7,435 bases of DNA from contig JBOHRF010000253.1 in assembly GCA_050732575.1 (NCBI GenBank), positions 1 through 7,435 of the forward strand, read 5' to 3'. Source of the stretch: JBBDWZ01 sp050732575 (GTDB lineage Bacteria > Gemmatimonadota > Gemmatimonadetes > Longimicrobiales > RSA9). Made by a program: the position numbers and the translations under genes. Positions 1 to 6,979 of this stretch are shown here, one piece after another (the first letter of the stretch is position 1; each line of letters opens with the position of its first letter). The notes under the pieces were generated by a model. The model was not told the origin of the DNA. It ran no database searches and was given only the letters and a program-made list of their open reading frames with translations.

Positions 1-2
1 CT

Positions 3-1229
3 CCGTTCGTCGAACCGATCTCCACCACGCCGCCGATTCCCGAGCCGCTCGTTGCAAGCCCCGGCACCAAATTCGACCGGGCGCCGGCCATGGCTCCGCA
101 GCCCACTGAGGAGGATCTGGATCCGCCGGTAGGGGAGCCCTTTGTTTCAACGACCGAACCGCTACCAGTCTATACGCCTGAACCCGAGCCGGAGAGCGAA
201 CCAGAGCCTGAGCCCGAGCCCGAGTTAGCGTTCTTAGAGCCAGAGCCAAAGAAAGCGCCTGCGGCCGTGGCGCGCGTTACGCGGCCGGAGCCGGCAGCAC
301 CACCCAGGCCGGAAAAGGCGGCAACGCGGCCTGCACGAGGCGCCGAGGACCTGGCAGCGCTCGAGGAACGGATCCTGGTTGGTGATTCGGCGGGTGCGGC
401 GCATCGACTGGAAGAGCTGCATGTTCAAATGGCTGCGCAGGGCAAGCACCGCGAAGCGTGGCAGGCCTGTGAACTCCTACTGCAGATTAACCCGGGCAAC
501 CTGAAGGCGCTGCAGCAACGAGTCGAGTACGCATCCTCGCTCGGACAGCGCGATCTTCTGCTGCGTTCATATCTGGAGTTGGCCCGCCGACTGCGCGACA
601 ATGGCTCATCCGCCAAGAGCGCGGTCATCTATCAGCGCGTTCTGGATATTGATCCCTACAATGAAGAGGCACAAACGGCAGCGCACGGCGCGCAGCAACC
701 GGAGACTCAGACCGGATACGTGGATCTGTTCGCGCTCATTGCCGATGAGGATGAAAGCGAGACGAGCACGCGGTTCCAGGTAGAAGAGAAGGTGCCGACG
801 GGCGACGAAGAACGCGATTTTGCCGACATGCTGAGCCAGTTCAAACACAAGGTTGCAGAGAACATCTCACTCCATGAGACGGGAGCGCATTACGATCTAG
901 GTCTCGCCTTCAAAGAGATGGGACTGTTCGACGAAGCGATCGCGGAATTCCAGACAGCCATGAAGGGCGGCGGCGAGCGCCTCAAGCTCTACGAAGAACT
1001 CGGTCAGTGTTTCCTGCTCAAGCAACAGTACAACGTTGCGGTCAATGTGCTGAATCGCGCTTTACAGCTGCCGATCCAGGATGCGCGCGATCTGGTGGGC
1101 GTTTACTACACGCTTGCGCTTGCCCACGAGGAGCTCGGTCAGGTTACGCATGCGCGTGAAGCCTATGAGCATGTGATTGGTCTGGACATCAACTTCCAGG
1201 ACGCATCTCAAAGACTTGCCAAGCTTTGA
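3..1229 (+). CDS. TPR-repeat protein with Pro/Glu-rich N-terminal region (5' partial)
   Basis: The frame is open from the first bases of the window, so the gene starts upstream; the first in-frame ATG (90) is probably internal. The 30 codons before it have the same proline-rich composition as those after it. About 408 residues are visible. First comes a disordered Pro/Glu region with an EP-dipeptide run (nt 180-251). Then comes a helical TPR block (about nt 345-690, with the typical ending INPGNLKAL and then YQRVLDIDPYNEEA). A short acidic linker follows, then a second TPR block (nt 876-1226) with textbook repeat sequence such as YDLGLAFKEMGLFDEAIAEF. No catalytic motif or membrane segment is visible in this part. 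TPR arrays normally serve as protein-binding scaffolds; the partner is unknown. The stop overlaps or lies 65 nt before the polyprenyl synthase start, which suggests co-transcription. The TPR assignment is firm; the cellular role is not known. Confidence 0.85.
   Translation, partial: PFVEPISTTPPIPEPLVASPGTKFDRAPAMAPQPTEEDLDPPVGEPFVSTTEPLPVYTPEPEPESEPEPEPEPELAFLEPEPKKAPAAVARVTRPEPAAPPRPEKAATRPARGAEDLAALEERILVGDSAGAAHRLEELHVQMAAQGKHREAWQACELLLQINPGNLKALQQRVEYASSLGQRDLLLRSYLELARRLRDNGSSAKSAVIYQRVLDIDPYNEEAQTAAHGAQQPETQTGYVDLFALIADEDESETSTRFQVEEKVPTGDEERDFADMLSQFKHKVAENISLHETGAHYDLGLAFKEMGLFDEAIAEFQTAMKGGGERLKLYEELGQCFLLKQQYNVAVNVLNRALQLPIQDARDLVGVYYTLALAHEELGQVTHAREAYEHVIGLDINFQDASQRLAKL
180..251 (+). 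repeat. Glu-Pro dipeptide-coding low-complexity run
   Basis: Alternating gag/gaa and ccc/ccg/cct codons encode a run of Glu-Pro dipeptides, interrupted by one Ser and by the segment LAFL. Synonymous codons vary between units, so this looks like a selected protein property (an extended, charged spacer) and not a recent DNA duplication. It lies in the disordered N-terminal part of the first TPR protein. Confidence 0.6.
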
Positions 1230-1280
1230 CAGCCCTTAGCGCTACGGATAGCTTCCCGGCGGTTACGAGCGAGACCGGCC

Positions 1281-1289
1281 GGAAGAGGG
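1281..1289 (+). promoter_or_regulatory. Ribosome binding site supporting the ATG start at 1295
   Basis: The purine-rich sequence GGAAGAGGG ends five bases before the ATG at 1295. It contains a good anti-Shine-Dalgarno match (AGAGG). No comparable site lies before the upstream in-frame TTG at 1226, so this site favours the ATG as the real start of the polyprenyl synthase. Confidence 0.55.
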
Positions 1290-1294
1290 CGTTC

Positions 1295-2281
1295 ATGCTG
1301 CGAACCAGTGTACCGAAACTCGCCGACGTGCAGCGGCCTGTGGGCATGCAGCTCGAGAATGTGGTCGAGGAGCTGCGCCGCATTGTATTGAGTGATTGCC
1401 CCGCTATCGAAGACATCAACGAGCACTTGTTCTGGGCACGTGGCAAGCTGTTTCGCCCCACGCTGCTTCTGCTTTCCAACCAGATTGGTGGCCGGCCACA
1501 CGCGCACGCCGTGACCCTGGCCGCACTGGTGGAACTCGTGCATCTGGCCACACTCGTCCACGACGATGCTGTAGACCACTCCGTTCTGCGGCGGGGCATG
1601 CCCACGGTCAATGCGCTGTGGAACCACCAGACCGCGATCATCATGGGCGACTATCTGTACAGCCGATCGGTAACGGAGCTGGCTTCTCTCGGCCGCGTCG
1701 ATCTGATCGAAGTGCTGGCGCGCGCAGCCAATGACATGAGCGTGGGCGAGATGCGACAACTGCTGTCCTGCGACGTGCTCAATTTCACGGAAGCCGACTA
1801 CGACCGGTTGATCGCCAGCAAAACGGCATCGCTGATGTCGGCCGCCTGTGAAATGGGCGCAGCTGCAGGGTGGCCGGCCGTGCGCGAACCTCTGGCGCGC
1901 TTCGGGCACGCTCTGGGCATGGCCTTTCAGATCGTGGACGATTTGCTCGACTATACGGAAACGTCGGATGTAACCGGCAAACCCGGTGGGCAGGATTTGC
2001 GCGAGCACAAGATGACCTTGCCGCTGATTCATGCACTGGGCGAAATGACTGCTGCCGAGCGAACCGAGGTGCAACGTTTTTTTGTAGATCCCCAGCCGCG
2101 TGACGAGTGGATTGCCAGGCTGAGCGGGGTAGTACGCGAGCGGGGTGGGCTCGATTACGCCCGCAAACGCGCGGAACGGTTCGGGGAGCAGGCTGCGGGC
2201 GCCCTGCTCGGGCTTCCCGATTCGGCCGCCACGGAGGCTCTGCGCGACGCGGTTGCTTACGTCATTGAGCGCCGCAGCTAG
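1295..2281 (+). CDS. Long-chain all-trans polyprenyl diphosphate synthase
   Basis: Condenses isopentenyl diphosphate units onto an allylic primer to make a long prenyl diphosphate, most likely the menaquinone side chain. From the ATG at 1295 it is 328 residues, normal for the family. Visible motifs: the IPP-binding GKLFRP (residues 50-55), the first Asp-rich motif DDAVD (90-94) followed by RRG (99-101), the KTASL segment, the second Asp-rich motif DDLLD (215-219), and GQDLREHKMTLPLI, which matches the family's late Lys/Thr-Leu-Pro motif. Small residues sit four and five positions before the first Asp motif (Thr86, Ala85). In this family that allows long products (heptaprenyl to octaprenyl or longer) as opposed to farnesyl or geranylgeranyl; exact length cannot be read. 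An in-frame TTG at 1226, overlapping the previous stop, would add 23 residues, but the ATG has a better ribosome binding site and matches where family members usually begin. The closest names would be hepT/ispB-like. Confidence 0.93.
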   Translation: MLRTSVPKLADVQRPVGMQLENVVEELRRIVLSDCPAIEDINEHLFWARGKLFRPTLLLLSNQIGGRPHAHAVTLAALVELVHLATLVHDDAVDHSVLRRGMPTVNALWNHQTAIIMGDYLYSRSVTELASLGRVDLIEVLARAANDMSVGEMRQLLSCDVLNFTEADYDRLIASKTASLMSAACEMGAAAGWPAVREPLARFGHALGMAFQIVDDLLDYTETSDVTGKPGGQDLREHKMTLPLIHALGEMTAAERTEVQRFFVDPQPRDEWIARLSGVVRERGGLDYARKRAERFGEQAAGALLGLPDSAATEALRDAVAYVIERRS

Positions 2282-2320
2282 AGCAGCCCGCATGGAACCT
2301 CACCATACCCCTACGGTACG

Positions 2321-2596
2321 ATGATGAACCCGCGACGGGGCCCGGTGCCCCGCATGGTCTGGGCGGTCATAGTTGGGTTGTTTCTGGGCGCGTTATTTAC
2401 CAAGATCGCGATCCTGTTCATGCCCGATAGCGCCGCGCGTGAATTCCTGACCACGGCCGTATCGGCGTCGCTGGGTCCGCTGAGCATCGACCTGATTGCG
2501 GTGGCGTTCGTGCTCGGTCCGCTGACGATCAATCTCAATGCGCTGAGTCTCGTCGGCATTCTCCTGGTCGCATTCGTCATGCGATCCTGGTTCTAG
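2321..2596 (+). CDS. Small two-helix membrane protein, DUF4321-like
   Basis: A 91-residue protein with a basic N-terminus (RR at residues 5-6, R11), a first hydrophobic helix at about residues 13-34, a middle segment with the pattern LGPLSIDL, and a second hydrophobic helix at about 72-88 ending in MRSWF. The pattern (an N-terminal glycine-rich helix, then a threonine-containing turn, then SIDLIAVAFVLGPLTINLN and a final helix) resembles what I recall of the DUF4321 family, whose function is unknown. It lies 39 nt after the polyprenyl synthase and 23 nt before tatA on the same strand, so it is probably in the same transcript. No strong Shine-Dalgarno sequence precedes it. Two consecutive ATGs (2321, 2324) could both start it. 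Family membership comes from pattern memory and is likely but unproven; that it is a real membrane protein is well supported. Confidence 0.8.
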   Translation: MMNPRRGPVPRMVWAVIVGLFLGALFTKIAILFMPDSAAREFLTTAVSASLGPLSIDLIAVAFVLGPLTINLNALSLVGILLVAFVMRSWF

Positions 2597-2604
2597 CTCG
2601 CTTC

Positions 2605-2611
2605 GAGGAGG
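2605..2611 (+). promoter_or_regulatory. Ribosome binding site of tatA
   Basis: GAGGAGG lies eight bases upstream of the ATG at 2620, a near-perfect Shine-Dalgarno match at good spacing. It is the strongest ribosome binding site in the left gene group and fixes the tatA start. Confidence 0.75.
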
Positions 2612-2619
2612 GTTAGCAC

Positions 2620-2877
2620 ATGCCATTCATTGGGAATTTTGGCGCCGGCGAAATGATCTTTATCATGCTCATTCTGCTGCTGGTATTCGGCGCAAAGCGA
2701 TTGCCTGAGCTGGGCAGCGGGCTGGGCAAGGGCATTCGCGAGTTCAAGCGGTCCGTGCAGAACCTGACCAGCGACGTAGAGCGGGCAACTGAAGACAACC
2801 AACTGCGGAATCCGCCGCGCCCACCCGCTGTACCGCCGTCGACCGATCCCAAGGAAGATAGTCAGGCGGGTAGCTAG
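2620..2877 (+). CDS. tatA: Sec-independent protein translocase subunit TatA/E
   Basis: The pore-forming or membrane-weakening component of twin-arginine translocation, which exports folded proteins across the inner membrane. It has 85 residues, typical of TatA. A short N-terminal segment with a polar Glu (residue 11) leads into a hydrophobic helix (about 10-24), then the hinge FGAKRLPELG (23-32), an amphipathic basic helix (about 30-52, GKGIREFKRS), and a disordered Pro-rich charged tail. The Lys-Arg-Leu-Pro-Glu-Leu hinge fits TatA/E better than TatB. No tatB or tatC is in the window, so the partner TatC must be encoded elsewhere. The gene closes the left co-directional group, 23 nt after the DUF4321-like gene, and is followed by a hairpin terminator. 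TatA function is confident; TatA versus TatE naming is a matter of convention. Confidence 0.95.
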   Translation: MPFIGNFGAGEMIFIMLILLLVFGAKRLPELGSGLGKGIREFKRSVQNLTSDVERATEDNQLRNPPRPPAVPPSTDPKEDSQAGS

Positions 2878-2892
2878 GACCCCCAAAGGGGG

Positions 2893-2934
2893 AAAAAAAG
2901 AACATCGCCCGGAACCGTCAGGGCTCCGGGCGAT
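2893..2934. terminator. Bidirectional rho-independent terminator between tatA and ppiD
   Basis: A perfect 10-bp inverted repeat, ATCGCCCGGA (2904-2913) and TCCGGGCGAT (2925-2934), encloses an 11-nt loop. Read leftwards, for the minus-strand gene ending at 2943, the hairpin is followed by GTTCTTTTTTT: a strong GC stem plus U-tract just 8 nt after the stop. Read rightwards, for tatA, the hairpin is followed by the weaker TCTGTTGGTT. The genes converge here, so one structure probably serves both, best for the minus strand. A second small palindrome (CCCCC-AAA-GGGGG, 2880-2892) sits just beyond the A/T run. Confidence 0.85.
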
Positions 2935-2942
2935 TCTGTTGG

Positions 2943-4769
2943 TTACTGGTTGGTAGTGGTCGTGGCAGGCCGCAATAGCTGCTCCCGATTGTCAACGATT
3001 TTCGCGTCGTCCCGCAGCGCACGCAGGAATTGATTCCAGCGTTGTTCGCCTAGCTGTTGCGAGAACTGCGCTTGTTGCGCGGTTTTCTGCTTATCGAATT
3101 CCTGGCGATTGGCCGGCGTCTTGGCGGTTGTCTGGAGAATGAAAAGCGCACCCTCGGCTTCCACCACGCCACTAATCTGGCCGATGTTCAGTCCAAAAGC
3201 GGTCCCGATGGCCGCGTTAGACCTGCCCATCCCCGACACAAAATCGACGCGGCTGAAGGGCTCGGACTCCTGCACCTTCAATCCTACGGCCTGAGCAGCT
3301 TGCTCCAGAGTGCCGCCGCCGGAAATCACGTCAGCGGCACGCCGGGCGACGGCGCGGGCGGCCTCCAGCTTCTTGTCCTGCATCAGGCGAGCGTTGATCA
3401 CCGGACGCGCTTCCTGCAGGGTCTGCGTACCTGCTTCCGTACGCTCCAACAACTCCATCATGTAGTACGCATTGGGAGATTCGAAGACCTCGCTCACCTC
3501 CCCGATTTCAGCCTGGTCCAGGGCCCAGACAGCGCCTTCATCCGGTTGGCCGATCCCGGGCAGGAAGGACAGGCCCGGCTCCAGGTCCGCAGTACGCGGA
3601 ATCAAGCTGAGTTGACGGGCGGCGGCCTCGAGCGTGCCAGTGGCGCCCAGATCATCCAGTGAATCCGCGAGCGTGATCAGTGCCTCGTCCCGTTCAGGGC
3701 TCAACCCAAATGGGATCAGGATATGCCGGACCTCTGCCTCGTCAGCTGTGCGGCTTTTGACCTCGATGAGATGGTAGCCGAACTGCGTCTTCACCGGCTC
3801 ACTCAAACGGCCGATGGGCAAACTGAATACTGCGTTGTCAAACGCTGGTGCTGCCCGGCCTTTCGGCACTTTGCCGAGGTCGCCACCCTGTTCGCGAGAC
3901 ACAGAGTCCGCCGATTCTCGCCTGGCCACATCCTCAAACTTGGCGCCCCCCACGATCTCCTCAAGGATCCGTTGGACACGAGCGAGCGCGGCGGCGCTGT
4001 CCGCGGCGTTGGGTGTACGGTCCACCACCACATAACGCACCCGGGCGCGCGCCGGCTTCTCGAATTGATCAAGGTGGTCGTTATAGTAGCGCTCCATTTC
4101 GCGCTCTGGGACCGTGACCTGATTGTCCGGAATCATTGCCGATGGATCAAAAAAGATGTAGCGCACGCGTGCGGTTTCCCGCGCGTCGCGCCACATGCGC
4201 CACAGCTCGGCTTCGGGCACGTGAGCGCCCGCGGTGGTCTGATAGAAAAGCTTGCTACGCGGAATGACGTCCCGGTAATACCCTTCGAGTTGCAGCAGCA
4301 GCGTGTCATTGGCCTGCTGCGTGGCCAGGAAGGACTGATATTTGGTCAGATCGAATTGGCCGTTGGTCTGGAAAATCGACATGGTCATGAATTCCTGCGG
4401 CGGCGCAAAACGCGCCATCTGCCGGATCTCCGCGTCAGTCACACCGATGCCGCGCCGCCCCAACTCCTGGTTAATCAACTTCTGCATCACCAGTTGATCC
4501 CAGGCGGCCTGCTCGAGCTGCTTGTTCATCGCAGCACTGACGGGTGCGTTGGTGGCACGCTGCTGTTGATCGTACAGATTGCGGCGCGCCCGATCCCACT
4601 CCTGGTAGGTGATGGGCTCACCATTAACGCGTCCTAATTCACCACCGGTCGCTTGCACACTGCTGCGACCCGTGATGTCCATGCCCCAGCCGAACACCAT
4701 GAGAGCCACGAAGGTGATGGCCGTCACGGCCATGATCCACTTCATGTGGTCCCGCATTTTGCGCATCAT
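2943..4769 (-). CDS. ppiD: PpiD/SurA-type membrane-anchored periplasmic peptidyl-prolyl isomerase/chaperone
   Basis: Predicted inner-membrane-anchored, periplasm-facing chaperone that helps newly exported proteins fold. From the ATG at 4769 it is 608 residues, close to E. coli PpiD (about 620). Order: a basic cytoplasmic start, one transmembrane helix (about 11-29), a SurA_N-like helical chaperone region (about 44-200), a parvulin (PPIC) domain (about 242-338) with EQGGDLG (293-299) and KTQFGYHLIEV (327-337), then a region beginning EVRHILI (346-352) that looks like a degenerate second parvulin module, and a Gln/Arg-rich C-terminal region. The first parvulin strand reads RVRYVVV, with Tyr where active parvulins have His; as I recall, E. 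coli PpiD has the same kind of change. The open frame extends up to 4862, but that extra part lacks a conserved look, and GGAG lies 10 nt before ATG 4769. Convergent with tatA, divergent from the next TPR gene. SurA-like naming is the main alternative. Confidence 0.88.
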   Translation of the reverse strand: MMRKMRDHMKWIMAVTAITFVALMVFGWGMDITGRSSVQATGGELGRVNGEPITYQEWDRARRNLYDQQQRATNAPVSAAMNKQLEQAAWDQLVMQKLINQELGRRGIGVTDAEIRQMARFAPPQEFMTMSIFQTNGQFDLTKYQSFLATQQANDTLLLQLEGYYRDVIPRSKLFYQTTAGAHVPEAELWRMWRDARETARVRYIFFDPSAMIPDNQVTVPEREMERYYNDHLDQFEKPARARVRYVVVDRTPNAADSAAALARVQRILEEIVGGAKFEDVARRESADSVSREQGGDLGKVPKGRAAPAFDNAVFSLPIGRLSEPVKTQFGYHLIEVKSRTADEAEVRHILIPFGLSPERDEALITLADSLDDLGATGTLEAAARQLSLIPRTADLEPGLSFLPGIGQPDEGAVWALDQAEIGEVSEVFESPNAYYMMELLERTEAGTQTLQEARPVINARLMQDKKLEAARAVARRAADVISGGGTLEQAAQAVGLKVQESEPFSRVDFVSGMGRSNAAIGTAFGLNIGQISGVVEAEGALFILQTTAKTPANRQEFDKQKTAQQAQFSQQLGEQRWNQFLRALRDDAKIVDNREQLLRPATTTTNQ

Positions 4770-4810
4770 AGAACGACTACTCCGGAACGTCAGTCTTGAA
4801 CGTGTTCCGC

Positions 4811-4838
4811 CTAACATAATGCGAAACAATAAAAAATA
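4811..4838 (-). promoter_or_regulatory. AT-rich region, probable ppiD promoter
   Basis: This is an AT-rich patch in otherwise GC-rich DNA, 40-70 nt upstream of the chosen ppiD start. On the minus strand it contains TATTTT (4838-4833) and TATGTT (4818-4813) as candidate -10 boxes. I see no convincing -35 at 16-18 nt from either, so the exact promoter cannot be assigned. It also overlaps the region that would encode the extra N-terminus of the longer ppiD frame, which argues for the shorter start. Confidence 0.3.
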
Positions 4839-4904
4839 GCTTTGACCCGAGCCGGTGAGCAACCCGAAACGGGAGTGTGGGGCCGGTTAATTCGTCAAAA
4901 TGCG

Positions 4905-4933
4905 TTGCCCCCCTTTTTCACGGCCGGTATTAT
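4905..4933 (+). promoter_or_regulatory. Sigma70-type promoter for the TPR gene at 4982
   Basis: A -35-like TTGCCC (4905-4910, 4 of 6 to consensus) is followed by exactly 17 nt and a -10-like TATTAT (4928-4933, 5 of 6). Transcription would start near 4940, giving a leader of about 42 nt before the ATG at 4982. The spacer holds a run of six C and five T (4908-4918, which includes the end of the -35). No operator palindrome is evident. Confidence 0.55.
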
Positions 4934-4969
4934 CTTCATTTCGCCCTCCGACCCCAATTGATTCTCCGT

Positions 4970-4974
4970 AGGAG
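4970..4974 (+). promoter_or_regulatory. Ribosome binding site of the large TPR gene
   Basis: AGGAG ends seven bases before the ATG at 4982. Another ATG at 4978 overlaps it in a different frame but meets a stop after three codons, so 4982 is the real start. Confidence 0.7.
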
Positions 4975-4981
4975 CTCATGA

Positions 4982-6979
4982 ATGGCTGAATCGAATCGCG
5001 AGGAGATCGCGAAGTTGGAAGCGATCTACGCGAACAATCCGGGCGGAAGAGTATTCACACATCTGGCCGAGGCCTACCGTAAGGCGGGCGAGCTGGAGCG
5101 GGCACGCTCGATTCTGGAGGCCGGGGTGCAACGTCACCCGGATTACGCCAGCGCCCACGTGGTGATTGGGCGAGTTTTTATGGACCAGGGCGCGCTGGCC
5201 GAGGCAGCCCAATCGTTTCAACGAGTGCTGGAGCTGGACCCGGAAAACCGCGTTGCCCTGCGTACGATGGGTGACCTGGCACGCGCGGAGCATCCGCGTG
5301 AAGCGCTTATTCATTACCGCCAGTTACAGAGTCTGGACCCCTCGGACGAGGAACTGGCCGAATTGGTGGAGCAACTCGAGACACTGGTCAGGGGCGTCCC
5401 GCCCGAGCTAACGCAGGAACCGACACCACAGGAAACGCCTGCAGAAGCACCGTCACCCGAACCGTCGCCCTCGCCTGCGCCGATAGCCCAGGCAGAGGTA
5501 CCCGCCGCGGTTTCCGAAGTCCCGTCAGCGACTGCCGCGCCGAATGCAGAAGAAATTAGAGCGCCGGAGCCAGCAGTACAGAACGTAGGCCCGGATTATA
5601 CGCTGGACTGGACCGCAGCCGAGCCGGAACAGGCGGACGAACTGCCCGGCGATCTGGAAGAGCTTGCGCGCGAAACTGCCTTGCCCGAGGCGGCCGCAGC
5701 AGCGGAGCCGGAGCACAGGGAGGCAGAGGTGATCGAGCCGCCTGCCCGGGAAGTTTTCATAGAGGCGCCGAGCGTTCCCGATGTTGTTTCCGAGCCACCG
5801 TCGTTTCCGTCCACGCAAATGCCCGATGAGATGCGGATAGGCCAGGCCACTGAGGACGCGCTTTCTCCGCCGTCCAGCAGCCCGTCCGCACCGGATACCG
5901 AAAGCAGCGAGCCCGACTTCATCTTCGAGCCGATGGACCTTGGGACCGATCCCATAGAGTTGGCTGCAGCACCGGAAGCAGAGACGACTTTTGAGGAACT
6001 GCTCACTAGCAACCTGGGGTCGTCCAGTCCCTTAACGGAAATACCCGCCAGCCAGCCGGACCTGCCCACGGAGACGCTGGCCGAGCTTTACTGGACGCAG
6101 GGATTCTATGAACGCTCAGCGGAGGTGTACCGCGCGCTGCTCAAACGTCGGCCGGACGATCGCCGACTGCGAGAACGGCTCGACGAGGTCGAGTCCTTGG
6201 AATCGTCGGTCGATGCGGATCCGGTGAGTGGTCTGAGCCTGGTCCTGGATGAACACGCGCCTGTGGACCTGGACGAAAGTCCAGCGGAACCTCCCAAAGC
6301 CGGCGGCAATGAAGCCTGGATGGAGGGGATCGAATCCGCGTGGACGGGCGGCGCCGGCGCGGCCGACGTGGACGAATCGCCGTATGCCTGGGAACTGGAA
6401 TCGGAGGACGACGCCGGTGGCCCAACCCTGCGTTCCTATCTGGGTGAAATCCTGGCGTGGCGACCCACCGTAACGGAATTCCCAGCGGTTTCCGAAGATT
6501 CTGCTTTGCCCGATGCAGCTTGGGATGCTGAACTGGCGACCGTCGAACCCCATACGGCCTCTTCATTCACCGAGGAATCGGAGCTAGAAGCGGCCGAGGA
6601 TGAGGTGAACATCTGGGGAGATGAGCCCCTACCCTGGGAGGAGCCGACCAGTGCGCCGGGCGCAGACAGCGAACTCCAGGCGTGGTCGCCCGCAGAAGAG
6701 AATACGACGCCCGTTGTTCCCGCGCTGGACGATATTGGCAGCCTGACCACCGATTACGTAACCCCGCCTGCATCGGGGAATGGCGTAGAAGACGCGTTTG
6801 AGGAATGGTTTTCGGGTAGTGAACCAGAACCAGCGGGTCCAACCGAACCCGTAGCGCAGGTTGAACAAACAGAGGAGATGGTGGCGCAAACTGAGACGGA
6901 CGTACCGACCAGTGGCGACGACGATTCTGACGACGACCTCGAAATGTTCCGCTCGTGGCTGCAGAGCCTCAAGCGCTGA
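4982..6979 (+). CDS. Large TPR protein with long disordered acidic linkers
   Basis: A 665-residue protein without signal peptide or membrane helix, so probably cytoplasmic. Residues about 20-135 form at least three TPR units (for example HLAEAYRKAGELERARSILE, ending HPDYASAH, then VLELDPENRVAL). Residues about 140-360 are Pro/Glu/Ala/Ser-rich and probably disordered. A lone TPR-like helical pair follows at about 363-405 (TLAELYWTQGFYERSAEVYR, then LLKRRPDD). Another acidic low-complexity stretch leads to the tail DDDLEMFRSWLQSLKR. That amphipathic C-terminal end after an Asp run looks like a short docking or conserved motif; I recall similar tails on other bacterial TPR proteins but cannot verify it. 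The sequence is strongly acidic. It has its own promoter and ribosome binding site and overlaps or abuts aroQ at its 3' end. Function unknown; a scaffold or adaptor role is inference. It is not a YfgM-type PpiD partner by sequence, because it lacks a membrane anchor. Confidence 0.88.
   Translation: MAESNREEIAKLEAIYANNPGGRVFTHLAEAYRKAGELERARSILEAGVQRHPDYASAHVVIGRVFMDQGALAEAAQSFQRVLELDPENRVALRTMGDLARAEHPREALIHYRQLQSLDPSDEELAELVEQLETLVRGVPPELTQEPTPQETPAEAPSPEPSPSPAPIAQAEVPAAVSEVPSATAAPNAEEIRAPEPAVQNVGPDYTLDWTAAEPEQADELPGDLEELARETALPEAAAAAEPEHREAEVIEPPAREVFIEAPSVPDVVSEPPSFPSTQMPDEMRIGQATEDALSPPSSSPSAPDTESSEPDFIFEPMDLGTDPIELAAAPEAETTFEELLTSNLGSSSPLTEIPASQPDLPTETLAELYWTQGFYERSAEVYRALLKRRPDDRRLRERLDEVESLESSVDADPVSGLSLVLDEHAPVDLDESPAEPPKAGGNEAWMEGIESAWTGGAGAADVDESPYAWELESEDDAGGPTLRSYLGEILAWRPTVTEFPAVSEDSALPDAAWDAELATVEPHTASSFTEESELEAAEDEVNIWGDEPLPWEEPTSAPGADSELQAWSPAEENTTPVVPALDDIGSLTTDYVTPPASGNGVEDAFEEWFSGSEPEPAGPTEPVAQVEQTEEMVAQTETDVPTSGDDDSDDDLEMFRSWLQSLKR

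Noticed and set aside
1208..2293. 361-codon open frame on the minus strand opposite the polyprenyl synthase
   Set aside because: It mirrors a gene with clear DDxxD motifs, its translation is rich in Arg/His/Gln without any domain pattern, and it has no ribosome binding site. It is a codon-bias shadow in GC-rich DNA.
3723..4637. 304-codon open frame on the plus strand inside the ppiD region
   Set aside because: It is antisense to a gene with a full PpiD architecture; the translation has no recognisable domain and a shadow-like His/Leu/Arg composition.
4770..4862. Longer N-terminus for ppiD (31 extra residues)
   Set aside because: It would place a Ser/Arg-rich stretch before the membrane helix, overlaps the AT-rich probable promoter, and lacks a ribosome binding site. 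The MMRKMRDHMKW start fits the family.
5400..6065. Possible tandem DNA repeat in the Pro/Glu/Ala-rich linker
   Set aside because: Reading through it, I see biased composition but no repeated unit of fixed length, so it is low complexity and not a true repeat array.
4982..6979. The TPR neighbour of ppiD as YfgM, the E. coli PpiD partner
   Set aside because: YfgM has an N-terminal membrane anchor and about 200 residues. This protein has no hydrophobic segment and is three times longer, with disordered linkers.
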